From: Henricia sp. BOLD:AAB3569
Taxonomy: Eukaryota > Echinodermata > Asteroidea > Spinulosida > Echinasteridae
Length of the DNA: 64,000 bases
Assembly (NCBI GenBank): GCA_037783545.1
Contig: JBBELK010000032.1
Span: forward strand, 372,001 to 436,000
Direction of reading: 5' to 3'
The notes beneath the pieces are model-generated. The model was not told the DNA's origin, did not search any database, and saw only the letters and a list, made by a program, of their open reading frames with translations. A program made the translations under genes and the position numbers. How positions within the stretch are numbered: the stretch's first letter is position 1; every line of letters starts with the position of its first letter. This document shows positions 40,231-51,300 of the stretch, one piece after another.

Positions 40231-40358
40231 CACCGAGAGTTTGATCCTGGAAGTTCAGAAATATCCACAGTTATATGACACGATTTTGGAAGCTTACAAA
40301 GATGCTATTAAAAAACAAGACATCTGGAAGGCTGTTGGTGTGAGAGTGGACATGCCAG
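40231..40358 (+). CDS. MADF-domain exon (isolated)
   Basis: The + strand frame reads TESLILEVQKYPQLYDT, AYKDAIKKQDIWKAVG and ends at donor GTAAAAAA. LI-EV-KYPxLYD...YKD...K...W..V is the MADF (Adf-1-type) DNA-binding start. The 5' border is uncertain (acceptor CAACAG at 40230 or further left), and no next exon was found. MADF proteins are host factors or second proteins of PIF/Harbinger transposons; the surrounding GC-rich sequence has CCGCGCGG words on both sides, so this is probably a mobile-element remnant in the upstream region of DHDH copy A. Confidence 0.55.
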
Positions 40359-40831
40359 GTAAAAAATAACAAGGATTTGGGATCATTTGCAGTACCACAT
40401 CATGCCTCGCTTTGTACGTGTAGTAACGTTGCACGTGCACGGTCGTACCGTACCACATGTACATATATAGGCCTATGCCCTTTTCTGAAGGATTTCATGA
40501 ACACAAATTCTTCGCCTTTTCTTTTCTTTGGCACGTAACCTTCTCGCCAATATCAGAAGTAACAGAGCTTCGTCAACGCACCGGCGATTTTTCACGTGGG
40601 ACGCCATTGTTTCATGGGAGTAATTTGCATATACCGCACGGGTTCCGCGCTCTGTATGAACGGGTAATACCGCGCGGCAAACCGCTTTCCGTTGCCGCTT
40701 TCGGAAAAAACACGACCGTATTACCGAATTGATTTCAAGTCTAGTGTGACTATGGTGCATGTGACATATCATCAAAATACATCGGTGGAGGCTAAAAAAT
40801 ACCACCAACTCCCCGGCGTAGGCCTACTCAC

Positions 40832-41000
40832 CCTTGGGTTTGAATAAAAACTATTTTGGAGAAATTCAAGTGCATTGGAGGTGGCTGGTACGTCGGTGGA
40901 GAAACTGAGCAGTGACGCACCGAACCTACTTGAACAGTGACCTATAACGGGCCAGAGCAAGTTGAACATTCACAAAGCTGTGTTTGTGCTTTGATCTCTG
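40832..41000 (-). promoter_or_regulatory. candidate 5' non-coding exon and promoter of DHDH copy A
   Basis: A consensus donor (AACCCAAGG|GTGAGTAG read on the minus strand, exon end near 40832) has its counterpart upstream of copy B at 57429 in the same relative position. The spliced product would join the acceptor at 39098. The 5' border is a guess. Confidence 0.4.
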
Positions 41001-41145
41001 AAAGGGAGGAACTTTGAACAGCTCGATATAAATGTACATTGTACATGTACATGTTGCAGAGCTAGCCGCACGCGGATCGACGCTCGCCGAATTGCAGTAC
41101 ACACATGACCTCCCGGGTTAACGTTGACCTCAAGAGCACCACTCG

Positions 41146-41674
41146 TTAAAGGCCCTGTAGATGATCTGTTTTTGAGCGATTCTGCGAATAAAACCATTAT
41201 AAATCAAAAGAAAGACATTAACAAACTCATCCGAAGAAATTTTAGCTTTGTCAAATGTACCACGTTTAAAAAAACAATGAAAATCCATATGCATTTTCCT
41301 GGTCTTGGCGGGGTGTTTCAAATATTCGTTCTCAGTTGATCGGGTACTATGTGACTTGCGTCATGCACTCTGTGGCGCACACACTGCGTGTGCGCGCGAT
41401 CCATAAAAATGCATCGCGTTGGAACACGCACACGGAGTACACAGCGCCCATGCATTTTGGACCGCGTAGATGCAAACCAGAATAGGTAAATCGTTTGCAA
41501 ACGATCTAAATAATTTCATCTTTACGGATTATTTTCTGGTAAAATTATATCATTTTGAGCGAAAACCTTTCATTGGATAGTTGCTATTAATTCAATCTTT
41601 ACTTTCCGAACTTTTCCCCTGTAAACTCGTCGATTACTTTTTGGGGTCATTGCAAATGATCCACTGGCCTTTAA
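41146..41674 (-). mobile_element. TTAA MITE family 1, copy 3
   Basis: Reverse copy of 2400-2929, bounded by TTAA at 41146-41149 and 41671-41674. Confidence 0.85.
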
Positions 41675-41700
41675 GGGGTAGTCTTGGCCCAGGACTACTC

Positions 41701-42164
41701 GGCTGCGTTCGGGCGTGTACTCGTGTTAACACGAGTTATACTCCTGCGCGCGTGAACGGCAAGAATAACGACACTCGGGTCAGTGAGAGTATGCTCTCAC
41801 TACTCTCCAACAAATGGGGAGTGTGCTCGTACTCCTGTCAAGTGTCATGTAATTTGTACAAAAATGGTGGAATATGGGTGGGATTTTTGGTGAATTTGCT
41901 CAACGTGTCAACTCAATAACTGAAACAATATAACTCACCAAGGTTGGTTTTAGACGGCATCAAAGGTTCTTACGGCCTGTATTTCCTCAGTTTCTTGTAA
42001 GCATTGAAACGGCATTTCGTGTGCAGTGATTGCAAGAGACGTCCATCTTCACTGATTGCTATTCGCGCATGCGGACTGCGGATTTGCCGTTCGCGTGATG
42101 TGACCCGAGTGCAATGCGCACGCATTACTCCCGAGTAACGAGAACTGCATGCCCGAACGCAGCC
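41701..42164. mobile_element. GGCTGCGTTCGGGCGTG element, copy 1
   Basis: Inverted termini GGCTGCGTTCGGGCGTG and CATGCCCGAACGCAGCC; CTC on either side as a 3-bp target duplication, as in PIF/Harbinger elements. No coding sequence. Copy 2 is at 58372-58834; a right-end fragment is at 43144-43235. Confidence 0.75.
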
Positions 42165-42166
42165 CT

Positions 42167-42349
42167 CTAGTCGATATTGGTTTGTGTACGCGTTGGCCAG
42201 TCCAGTAGTGCGCCCTCTTGCAGCACTAACAGACCAGCCCTTTGCGCGACTGCCCTTTGCTCCAGTCGCGCAAAGGGCTGGTCTGTTAGTGCTGCAAGAG
42301 GGCGCACTACTGGGAACGGCCAACGCGTACACAAACCAATATCAACTAG
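42167..42349. repeat. 183-bp near-perfect palindrome
   Basis: CTAGTCGATATTGGTTTGTG...CCTCTTGCAGCACTAACAGA and its complement pair over about 85 bp around a CTTTGCT loop, with a few differences in the outer part. Confidence 0.85.
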
Positions 42350-42370
42350 AGTAGTCTTGGGCCAAGACTA

Positions 42371-45174
42371 GTTAAGGGGTTGCTGATATCATGCTGTTAT
42401 TGTTTTTTCCCGGCGTACGTGTAATATATTGGCCAGCATTATACTACACCGTTCTGCCTGCAAATATATCAAACCATAGAGGAAGAAAACACCAGAACCA
42501 GACCTGCGTTCTGAAGAATTCTGTAACCTTATAAGTTTTAAGATGACTATCGTATCTGGTGAATGTAGCGAGACCTTGAAACTTCAAGGTGTATATCATT
42601 GTCACACACGGGAATTACATTGTCATTGTACAGTGAAACTTGTATACAGGGTGTTTAAGAAAAAAGGTAATTCAATTTCGAAAGGATATTTTGACCATGC
42701 GCGAAATTATGCGATTGCTTGATTGTAACTGAAACAACAACTCACAAGGTTTGTTTTACACGACATCAAAGGTTCTCACGACTTACGGTCTGTATTTTCT
42801 TCAATTTCTTGTCACTTGTGAGCAGTGAAACGGCGTTTTTTTGTGTAGTCATGGCAAGAGACGGCCATCTTTTGTTGGTATTTGTTTCATGTCCTGTTTT
42901 TATGTTTAGTACCCTGGTCCTGTATGTTTGTCTGTCCATAGGTTAGGGTACAAAAGCTGATCGCTTCACCTTATACCTAGATGTTGTCCATTGTATTTAA
43001 ATTTCCTTGCTCAAATTACATGTACACTATTGTTACTGCTTTGTATACATTATTTTGGTTCAACACATCAATATTATGCAATATGTTTTGTTTGTATTTA
43101 TTGTGATAAATGACAACATTGAAATAAATGTTCCTGAACTATCTTGACTGATGGCCATTCGCGTAATGTGACCCGAGTACAATGCGCACGCATATACTCC
43201 GGAGTAGTGAGAACTGCACGCCCGAAGGCAGCCCTTGTGTCAAGCGCGACGATCATCACCTTATGTGTTTTTTTTCTGCGCTGGAAATCCATTAAAGGGA
43301 AAATTAGTGTGATTCTGGCGTTGTAACGGGATATTCGTTACCTTAAGATTGCTCAGGCACACAAACAGGAATCCAAATCCTAGACTGTGTCTCAAAAATT
43401 GGAATAACATGTAGGTCTGGGAGTGATTATTTAGATAACTTCCTTTAAAAGATATCTGAAAAAAATTTCAAAGCTAGCTTTGCTAAAGAATGTATCAAGA
43501 TTAAATACACACAGTTCAATTATTGTATCCACCTTTTGAACTGAACAAAAACATTGCTGACTTTAGCTCTTTTCTGCATGAATATTACAGAATAACTGTA
43601 CAGTCTCTGTAGGCTATTTGCTGGCAAAACATGGGAAAAATTAAGTTTTTTTTGTTTAACTGTCCAGCACGTTTCACAAGTTTGAATTTCCATTTAGCAT
43701 AAAATCAGTATGTGGATCAAAATGTAAAGTCTTCGTTTTGCCAAGGTGTCCAGCAAGTGGCTTCGCGTGACATTCGACGATAACGTCTTTTTGCAGCGAT
43801 TGCGGTACTACGACAGACCATGCGGAATTAGCATATTAATAGCGAAGTAGAACGTCATTGTGGACGCGATATTCGCTTTGTCCGATTCAGATGGCTGGTC
43901 TCCGTCCGCAAGGAATTTGATGAGGCGACAAAGGTTATGGGATTTTGTTGTGCCTGCTTGGGTAGTTCGCGATTAAACAAAGTAGAACGATAAGCGGTAT
44001 TTGTTGACTGACGCGTTTTGTTCCATTCTAACTGCTTGTAAGTTGTGGTTTTCCCAGCGTTGTTTTTTGCAAGTGGGCAGGAGTATTGAGGCATAGCGAT
44101 CGAGGGCGCGTTTGGGACGCACATGGACGCATTTCTGGTGGAACCCACGCGTTACAATCGTCACACTGGATCCAATTCGTCACATTTTTCCCATATACTG
44201 ACGAACATGGCCAAACTGCAGTTTCGAGTAATTCGCGTTTTTATATTTAGTTCGAATTCACTGTTTTTGAGAATAAAATCCCACTTTTGGGTTTAATAAC
44301 CTTCTTGCTTAAAGTTAGAACACATTATTGGTAATCTCAAAAATCAGAAATGTTCACAGATTTACACATAACTTACACAATATAAACATGACGGTAGTAA
44401 ACCTCCCCTGAAATGGTTTTGTCTGAAGTGCTATAGTTTTTGAGAAATGAGCAAAACAATTATTTTTCGTCTCGCGAGACGTAAATTCATTTTGCCCCAA
44501 AACCACCTCGCCCTGGACCACTTCACCCAAAGGCAATTTCGCCCCAAAATAACTTCGTGCACAGGCGAAGTGGTTCAGGGCGAAGTGGTTTGGGGGCAAA
44601 GTAACTGTAAACCAGTTTTTGGCTGTTTTCATCAAGCATACCTTCAATCACACAGCGGGATGAAACTATTTGTAACGGTTTACCAATCATGTATACTGCC
44701 TTTAATGTCTAAACTTTAATTAATTACGTATTTTCCATTGATTTGATTAATTTATGAGCAATTATAAAGCCGTGAAGAATAGTTGCAGAGTTTATCATCA
44801 AAATTAATTGGGTTGCCGACGTTGAAAACAAGATTCTCTAATTCTCATGAAGGTTTATGTACCGGGCAAAACATCGGTAATATTTTTGATTAAATTCAAA
44901 CATGTGATGTCTCTTCATTTAAAATCTTTTTGACCAGTTACTTCCTGGAAAATATATACATGTAGCTACTATTTTGCCTGTCCTAAAGTTATCACTCATC
45001 ATGTATGTTTTTTTTGTTGATATTTTAAAAAGTATTAAATATGCATATAAATTAGGAAATTTGGGAAAATTTCATTTGTGTTATTTTGTGAACCATGCAA
45101 CAGTTAAAAGGTTCAAAATGACATCTTGGTATGTTTTTTAGCCCATTGTTAAAACAATGCCCATTCTTTTCACT
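42371..45174. other. intergenic region between the two DHDH genes
   Basis: No convincing gene. 42710-42880 and 43144-43235 are fragments of the GGCTGCG element; 44300-44710 belongs to the TTAAAGGTAGT repeat group and contains a mini-foldback (44489-44604). The remaining sequence is AT-rich and featureless. Confidence 0.55.
44489..44604. repeat. mini-foldback of GGGCGAAGTGG words
   Basis: TTTTGCCCCAAAACCACCTC-GCCCTGGACCACTTC is followed, after CGTGCAC, by GCGAAGTGGTTCAGGGCGAA-GTGGTTTGGGGGCAAAG. The words resemble those of the 25913-26571 element. Confidence 0.7.
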
Positions 45175-45314
45175 TCACTGGCAAGGCATAGGAGTTGAAC
45201 TTGGTTTCTTTGTATCAGCATCCAGCAGATATCCCACATCTTGTCGTGCATCCGTGAGAATCTGTGCCACTAACAGGCTTTCCTTGTGGCTGACAGTGGG
45301 ACATTCCTTAAGAC
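45175..45314 (-). CDS. DHDH: DHDH copy B terminal exon 7
   Basis: Residues 313-358 and TGA: GLKECPTVSHKESLLVAQIL, ARQDVGYLLDAD. Nearly identical to copy A. Confidence 0.9.
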
Positions 45315-48300
45315 CTGCGTCGTATAGAAAACCAAAAATGACATAAGGTTTATAATAACAGTAGATTTTGACTTAATTAGGAAGCAGTAGCACTGTTTGT
45401 GGATCCATTTTTTTAGTAATAAGTAAAATAATAAGCGATGAACGGTTTGTCCGACCGGCCGTATATATGTCTACATCAATGCTTGCATTTTGGGCATCAG
45501 TAGAGTACCAAAGCGAAAACGTCACTCTGTGTGTGGCGCCAAGATTACGGGGTCTGCACTAAAAACCAGTTAGGCCTAGCCTAACTGTTTCCCTGCGCTT
45601 TAGCAATGGAAGTTTCAGTTTACCAGCGAATGTTCACATCCAGTTACCCTGGTAACTGACGGCACACTTTGGTGGTGTATTATGAAGCGAATGCTTCATA
45701 ATTCATTTTTCTATGAGCCTTTGTCAATGACTCTTACGCCTCGCTTACCGACCCACAGTCTGTATACGTTTCTACGTTAACTCTTTCATATACGGCGCGC
45801 CGCTCACAGCGGCTCGAGGAATGTCTATATATTTCCGGCCAGAAAGCCGCTGCCAGCGGCTCGCCTTCATACACATAAACAAATGGTGACCTTGCCCATG
45901 CAAATTCCATCTTGTACATACATGTAAGTTCATTTTTAAATTAGTCCCTTTTTGGTTTTTAATTTTTATTGGTTTAATTATTTTATTTATTTTGTTTTCA
46001 TTATTCTAATTATTTAATATTGGTTACATATTAGACAATTTATTCAGAATTTTTGTTTTTAATTTTAAACAGAAATTATTTTAGATTTGTGTATGATTTG
46101 TATATAAGTCTGGACCACAGTGTTTTAGTACACTTTTGCTTATCCTGGCCAGCTTATAATGCTTTGTTGTCTCGTTTCTCCTCTCCGCTTCCACAATGAC
46201 GCGGCATTATTTGACTCACAACAAGAACGTAATAAATGTTAATTAATTTCACCTTTCGCGATGCATTGGCGAACAGCTTCAGCTTCGTACTGAAGTCCAG
46301 CACTATTTGGGTAGACAAATCCCTCGCAGTTCTTTTCGATTGGAAACTCCAGCACTTCGTTGGTCGATTCCAGATCAAGTGGATTCTCGCTTTTCTGAAC
46401 ATATGTCGTCACGTCAAGTTTCAGAGGACACCAAAAGAACGGAGGGATCTAGGAAGAAAGTACGCCGTGAACAAGTGCAGAACTCTGCAAGTCTTTCCAG
46501 CTAGGTTTGTGGGTGCAAGGCAATGGAATCTTTGCACTGGTAGCCATGACAGGGGGCAGGTTTTCATATTGAAATGTGACAATAAATCCATAAAGGTGCC
46601 TACTCGTGCATGACGCACGGTTACAATGTGACTGCCCTCTGCCATGGCTGCCCGTGCAAACAAGCTACAATAAACTGCCACGACTGTGCTATATAGTTTA
46701 TCACCTGTGAGTTGAGCCTAAATGCAAAGTGGCAGACCATTTGCCGGCCATGTGACATCTTTGGAATTTAGATCATTATCCAACGATCTTTTAACCTGCT
46801 AATTTAGTTTAATTTGGTTTTTTTTTATTATTGATTGCTTTCCGGTGACGTCGCCCCTTCCATCCACCATTTTGGTGGGCATTTTTCATGACCCACGTGG
46901 CTCGAGTAATAACGGCAAAAAGAGCAAGAAAAGCGCATTGGTTGCACTTACCTCTGTTGCTTGAACTTGCTTTATGTTGTTGCGCCATGGCTGTTGTATC
47001 GAGAAAGATAAAAACGCATTTCTTCAAGCTAAAAATCGCGATCAAGTAAAAGCACTTTCGTTTTTACAAGCCGAGTGCATGCTCAATAATTTGAACGTAT
47101 CACAACGCCCGCGTGCGGCATCTTCGAGTGAAAATACGCTGGTGAGTATTTTTTACGCGTGTTCATGTGCGTCTATTGGCGCGCGCGTGACTGTTGACCA
47201 CCACACATTCCCGGATATTCTACGTCATCGAAAGCAATCAATTCACTCACATTACGGACACAGCCATATATTGGCCTTGGTACTATGTTCTTTGTTAATT
47301 CATGCGAATGCTGAACATAGATTAACGTATTACAAAATGTACCTGTGACACTTTGATATATCTAACATTCCGTACATAACCATTCTACCAAAAATAACAA
47401 GATTTTCCTGCTCGTTCTTGGTAAGGTTTTGTAAATTAGAACTCAATTGCCCATACTGACAATGGCCGCAGAACGAGCTTCAAACAAACTAACCTTGATG
47501 CAGCCCTTTGTTCCCCTGATTTCAAAATCATTTGTAAGGCTCAACGCCGCGCTGCAAGTCAGGGATGCCACTGCCTTGTTCGGGAATAACAGTGTTGTGA
47601 CAGTCGTTTCGTCCACTCCTGAGCACAAAATAGAGTAATGCAACATCTAAACAAAATCCAAACATCATAACGTACATTTCCGCATTGGCCTTTTGCGTGT
47701 TCGCATAAATGACGTCTGGTGTACAGACGTACTTTCTTTCACATGCACACTTAATGTCCACTTCACCAGACTAAATTTTGTTTGCTATATGTGGTGCACG
47801 TGACAGGTGTGAAGTTCAGAATCGACAACGTTTTTACCGTGGGAGAGAATGGCATGAATCAACCAGACTGTTGGATGCTTGGCAACAGCGTACACTGTAA
47901 ACAATTGTGTTGAGTCACAGGTGTTTTTCTGTTGAAAAAGTCAAAATCGAACAGTAACTGTTTTTGGAATCTGTTGTTATTGCACAGACGTTCTTTCGTC
48001 TGTGTACATTTTGAAAATATTGTTCTGCTTGATTACAGACGATTTGCCGTTAAAAAACAAGACACTTTGAATCTACGTCTGTTAAAATACAGCCATGTTA
48101 CTGTTTAGTAACAGAGGATCTTCTGTTATCCCATCGATGTTCCCTATGTGGCAGAAATTACGCGGCGTTGATAGCGAGTACCAGTACGTTGCATGCTGGG
48201 AAATCACTGCAGTATATTCAAACTGCGCAGTGCGCTTTTTGTAGATGTGCCGTTCGTACGAAATGACAGCTTTTGGTCGGCGTTATATGTCGAAATATGT

Positions 48301-51300
48301 ACTGGAGACTGTTCAGTTTAGTGCCGACTTGCTGTTCTACATGTCGTGAAAGGCAAGTCGGCATTTTCGTACATTTTTTGGTTTTTATTTGATTGTTATT
48401 TGCCGTGCAATACTATACTGCCTGCAGTGGAGACAGTGGCGATATGCGGGAGCATGTAACCTGCCTCAAAGTGCGGGAATACAATAGATTCAGGCGGAAA
48501 TTTCCCCTGAATTTATCGTATTCCTGTATTTCAATGGGTCGGGTTACATTTTTGGTATACTGTACACCCTGTTGAAACTCCACTGCACCCCGGCATGCAA
48601 ATAAAAACTAGGAAATTGAGAGAACGGTAGTAGGCCTGTTCACACTTGCACAAGTGTGAATCTTCAACACTGTAAAAAGTAAGTAGTCATTTTGCACCAA
48701 ACATTAGTCAAATTAGAAATAAAAATTAGTCTTTGAACACGTGACTAATTTTGCAATCTAAAAGACTAACTGGACATTTTTTGACTAACCAATTTCAGGA
48801 AAATACTAATCTCAGTTTATGCAAAGACTAATGCAGATTTTTGTAGGACTAATTTTTTTGAAAGACTAATTAGATCACATCCAAATTACTAATCATGTTA
48901 GTCACCCGAGTTCCGGAAGACGAATTAAATTCCAAATGACTAATTGTATGACTAATTAATTCGTGAAATACTAATTCCTTACAAAATTAGTCAGGCTTTG
49001 GAAGATTCCAAGGTTTGACGTCCCTCCCTCTGAACACTTACGTTAAATATGTCTTTCTTGAAGAAAATGAGCACGGCTCCATTGTCAGCTGGAAACTGTT
49101 TTTGTTGTATTTCAAGCCAAGAACACAATACAAATATTTTCCCTTTGTGCAGCTGCTTTAGGCTGTTTGTGCAGTATACGTGTTACTTATGTTGAGGTAG
49201 TTAGTTCGATTAGTAGAACAGCTGAGTGGCGTGATATTCTTTTTGGCGCTGAAAAACGTAACAGCGTACATATTACACGTATGTCGTACGTGTACGTATA
49301 TACACAGTACACACAGCGTTCAGCAGCGACAGATGCAGCCACGGCGACAGATCAGACTCAAAAGAGGTAGGGATTTCGTCCATAATTACCCGATTTATGT
49401 CTTTCAATCTCCGTAACTTTATGGCGTGGACTGTACTGAGAACTATAAGTCAGCGGCAACGTACGGATAATTTAGCAAACTGCAGGATTGTGCATGAATC
49501 CCGCGAGTCCAAATCGTGTAGGCTAGGCTATGTGCATAACATAGGCCTAGGCCTACGTGTAGGCTACGTTTGTACCGTATACTGTGACTACAACTTGCAT
49601 ACAATAAACCTTATCGACGTTCTCAATGCATTATGGGATTGGATGACAAAATTACCCGGCCAAATGTGCATAAACCTATGAGGCGGACACCAACTAGGCA
49701 ACTTTTTTACTCATTTTCACGAAAACCAAAAAGAGTTCAAGAATCAACCTCCCACTACTTTATCTTTGACACATATCAAACATACTGACAAACATGTCCT
49801 GAAACAGAAATGTCGCAAATGCGAGAAATCATCGGGGATTCCCTTCGTATCGGTAGTGCGAGTACCACGCTCGCAGCTCGGTATGCGCTATGCAACACAC
49901 GCCTGCGAGTCCGTCAGGCCACCCAGGCCTGACTCGCAGTGCCGATACGGCGTGCGTTGCATAGCGCATACCGAGCTGCGAGCGTGGTACTCGCACTACC
50001 GATACGAAGGGAATCCCCGATGATTTCTCGCATTTGCAACATTTCTGTTTCGGGACATGTTTGTCAGTATGTTTGATATGTGTCAAAGATAAAGTGGTGG
50101 GAGGTTGATTCTTGAACTCTTTTTGGTTTTCGTGAAAATGAGTAAAACAGTTGGCTAGTTGGTGTCCGCCTCATAGGTTTATGCACATTTGGCCGGGCAA
50201 TTTTGTCATCCAATCCCATAATGCATTGAGAACGTCGATAAGGTTTATTACAAACGTACGTACGTGGAGTGAAAATGTCTGTCTGCAGTACATGTGTTTT
50301 ACATGTATGTTGACAAACAAAGCGATCATGTTTAGTATTGTATGACGAATGTACGTTCTACATTGCAAAAAGTTTCTTCGTACGTCGATTAACATGTAAC
50401 TCGAACGTTGAATGGAATTTGCTTCACAAAATGGCTGTTACTCGTGTTAATATTTTTTCACAATTTGTTTCAAAAAAATTATTAGGCCTATTATGCGTGT
50501 ACGTACGTACGTATACTCGTTACAGTACTTTGCTTTTATTGTTCTCAGTACATGTACATAAATTACAATCCACGCTATTAAAGTTACGTTGAAAGAGGTA
50601 AATCGGGCGAAAGCCCTACCTTACGAGTCTGATCTGTCGTCATTCGGTGGAATACGCTGCTTATCGCTGGGTGTATTCCTAGCAGGAAAAATGAGGTCAA
50701 AATGTCAGACTAATTTAGGGTACAAATACTAATTAAAAGACGAATTATTTTTCGGAATTGACTAATTAAATTTGTTGAATGACTAATTATTTTTTTTGGA
50801 AGACTAATTAAATTTGGTAAATGACTAATCACCCGAAGAATTAGGCAAATTAGACCATTTTTAAGGACTAATTATTATTAGTCATTGCACACATGTAATG
50901 ACTAACCTTTCGACTGGGTGACTAAATAAAGATTAGTCAAATTATACCATGAAATGACTAATTTATTTTCGTCAATTGACTACTTAATTTTTACAGTGAA
51001 TGTTCATCTCGGGGTTGAACTCGCCCCGGGGCGAAATAAAAGCGGGTTTAGCGAAACCAGGGGTTGAACATTTGCGTTTCAACCCGGGGCGGTCGCGGGG
51101 CTCGCCCCGGGTTGAGTTTAACCCGGGTTGAAAGCTCTAGTGGGAAAAGGCCTCATATATGAAGTGTGGTACATATACAACACAAAAAAGTGAACTGTAA
51201 ATAAGGGCAACAAGAAACAGTCGTCAATGACCTGGACTGCTTCGTTCAGTTACATAGAATCGTTTCTGTACAGAAGGCTTTGTTAAAAAACAAAACCATG

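Larger units (their letters stand above)
41679..42370. mobile_element. compound foldback element
   Basis: Outer inverted pair TAGTCTTGGCCCAGGACTA (41679) and TAGTCTTGGGCCAAGACTA (42352). Within it lie the GGCTGCGTTCGGGCG element (41701-42164) and a long palindrome (42167-42349). The right outer arm is itself almost self-complementary. Confidence 0.65.

Noticed and set aside
49766-50086. Two opposite 85-codon frames with almost the same protein
   Set aside because: They are mirror images produced by the 647-bp palindrome, without a known domain.
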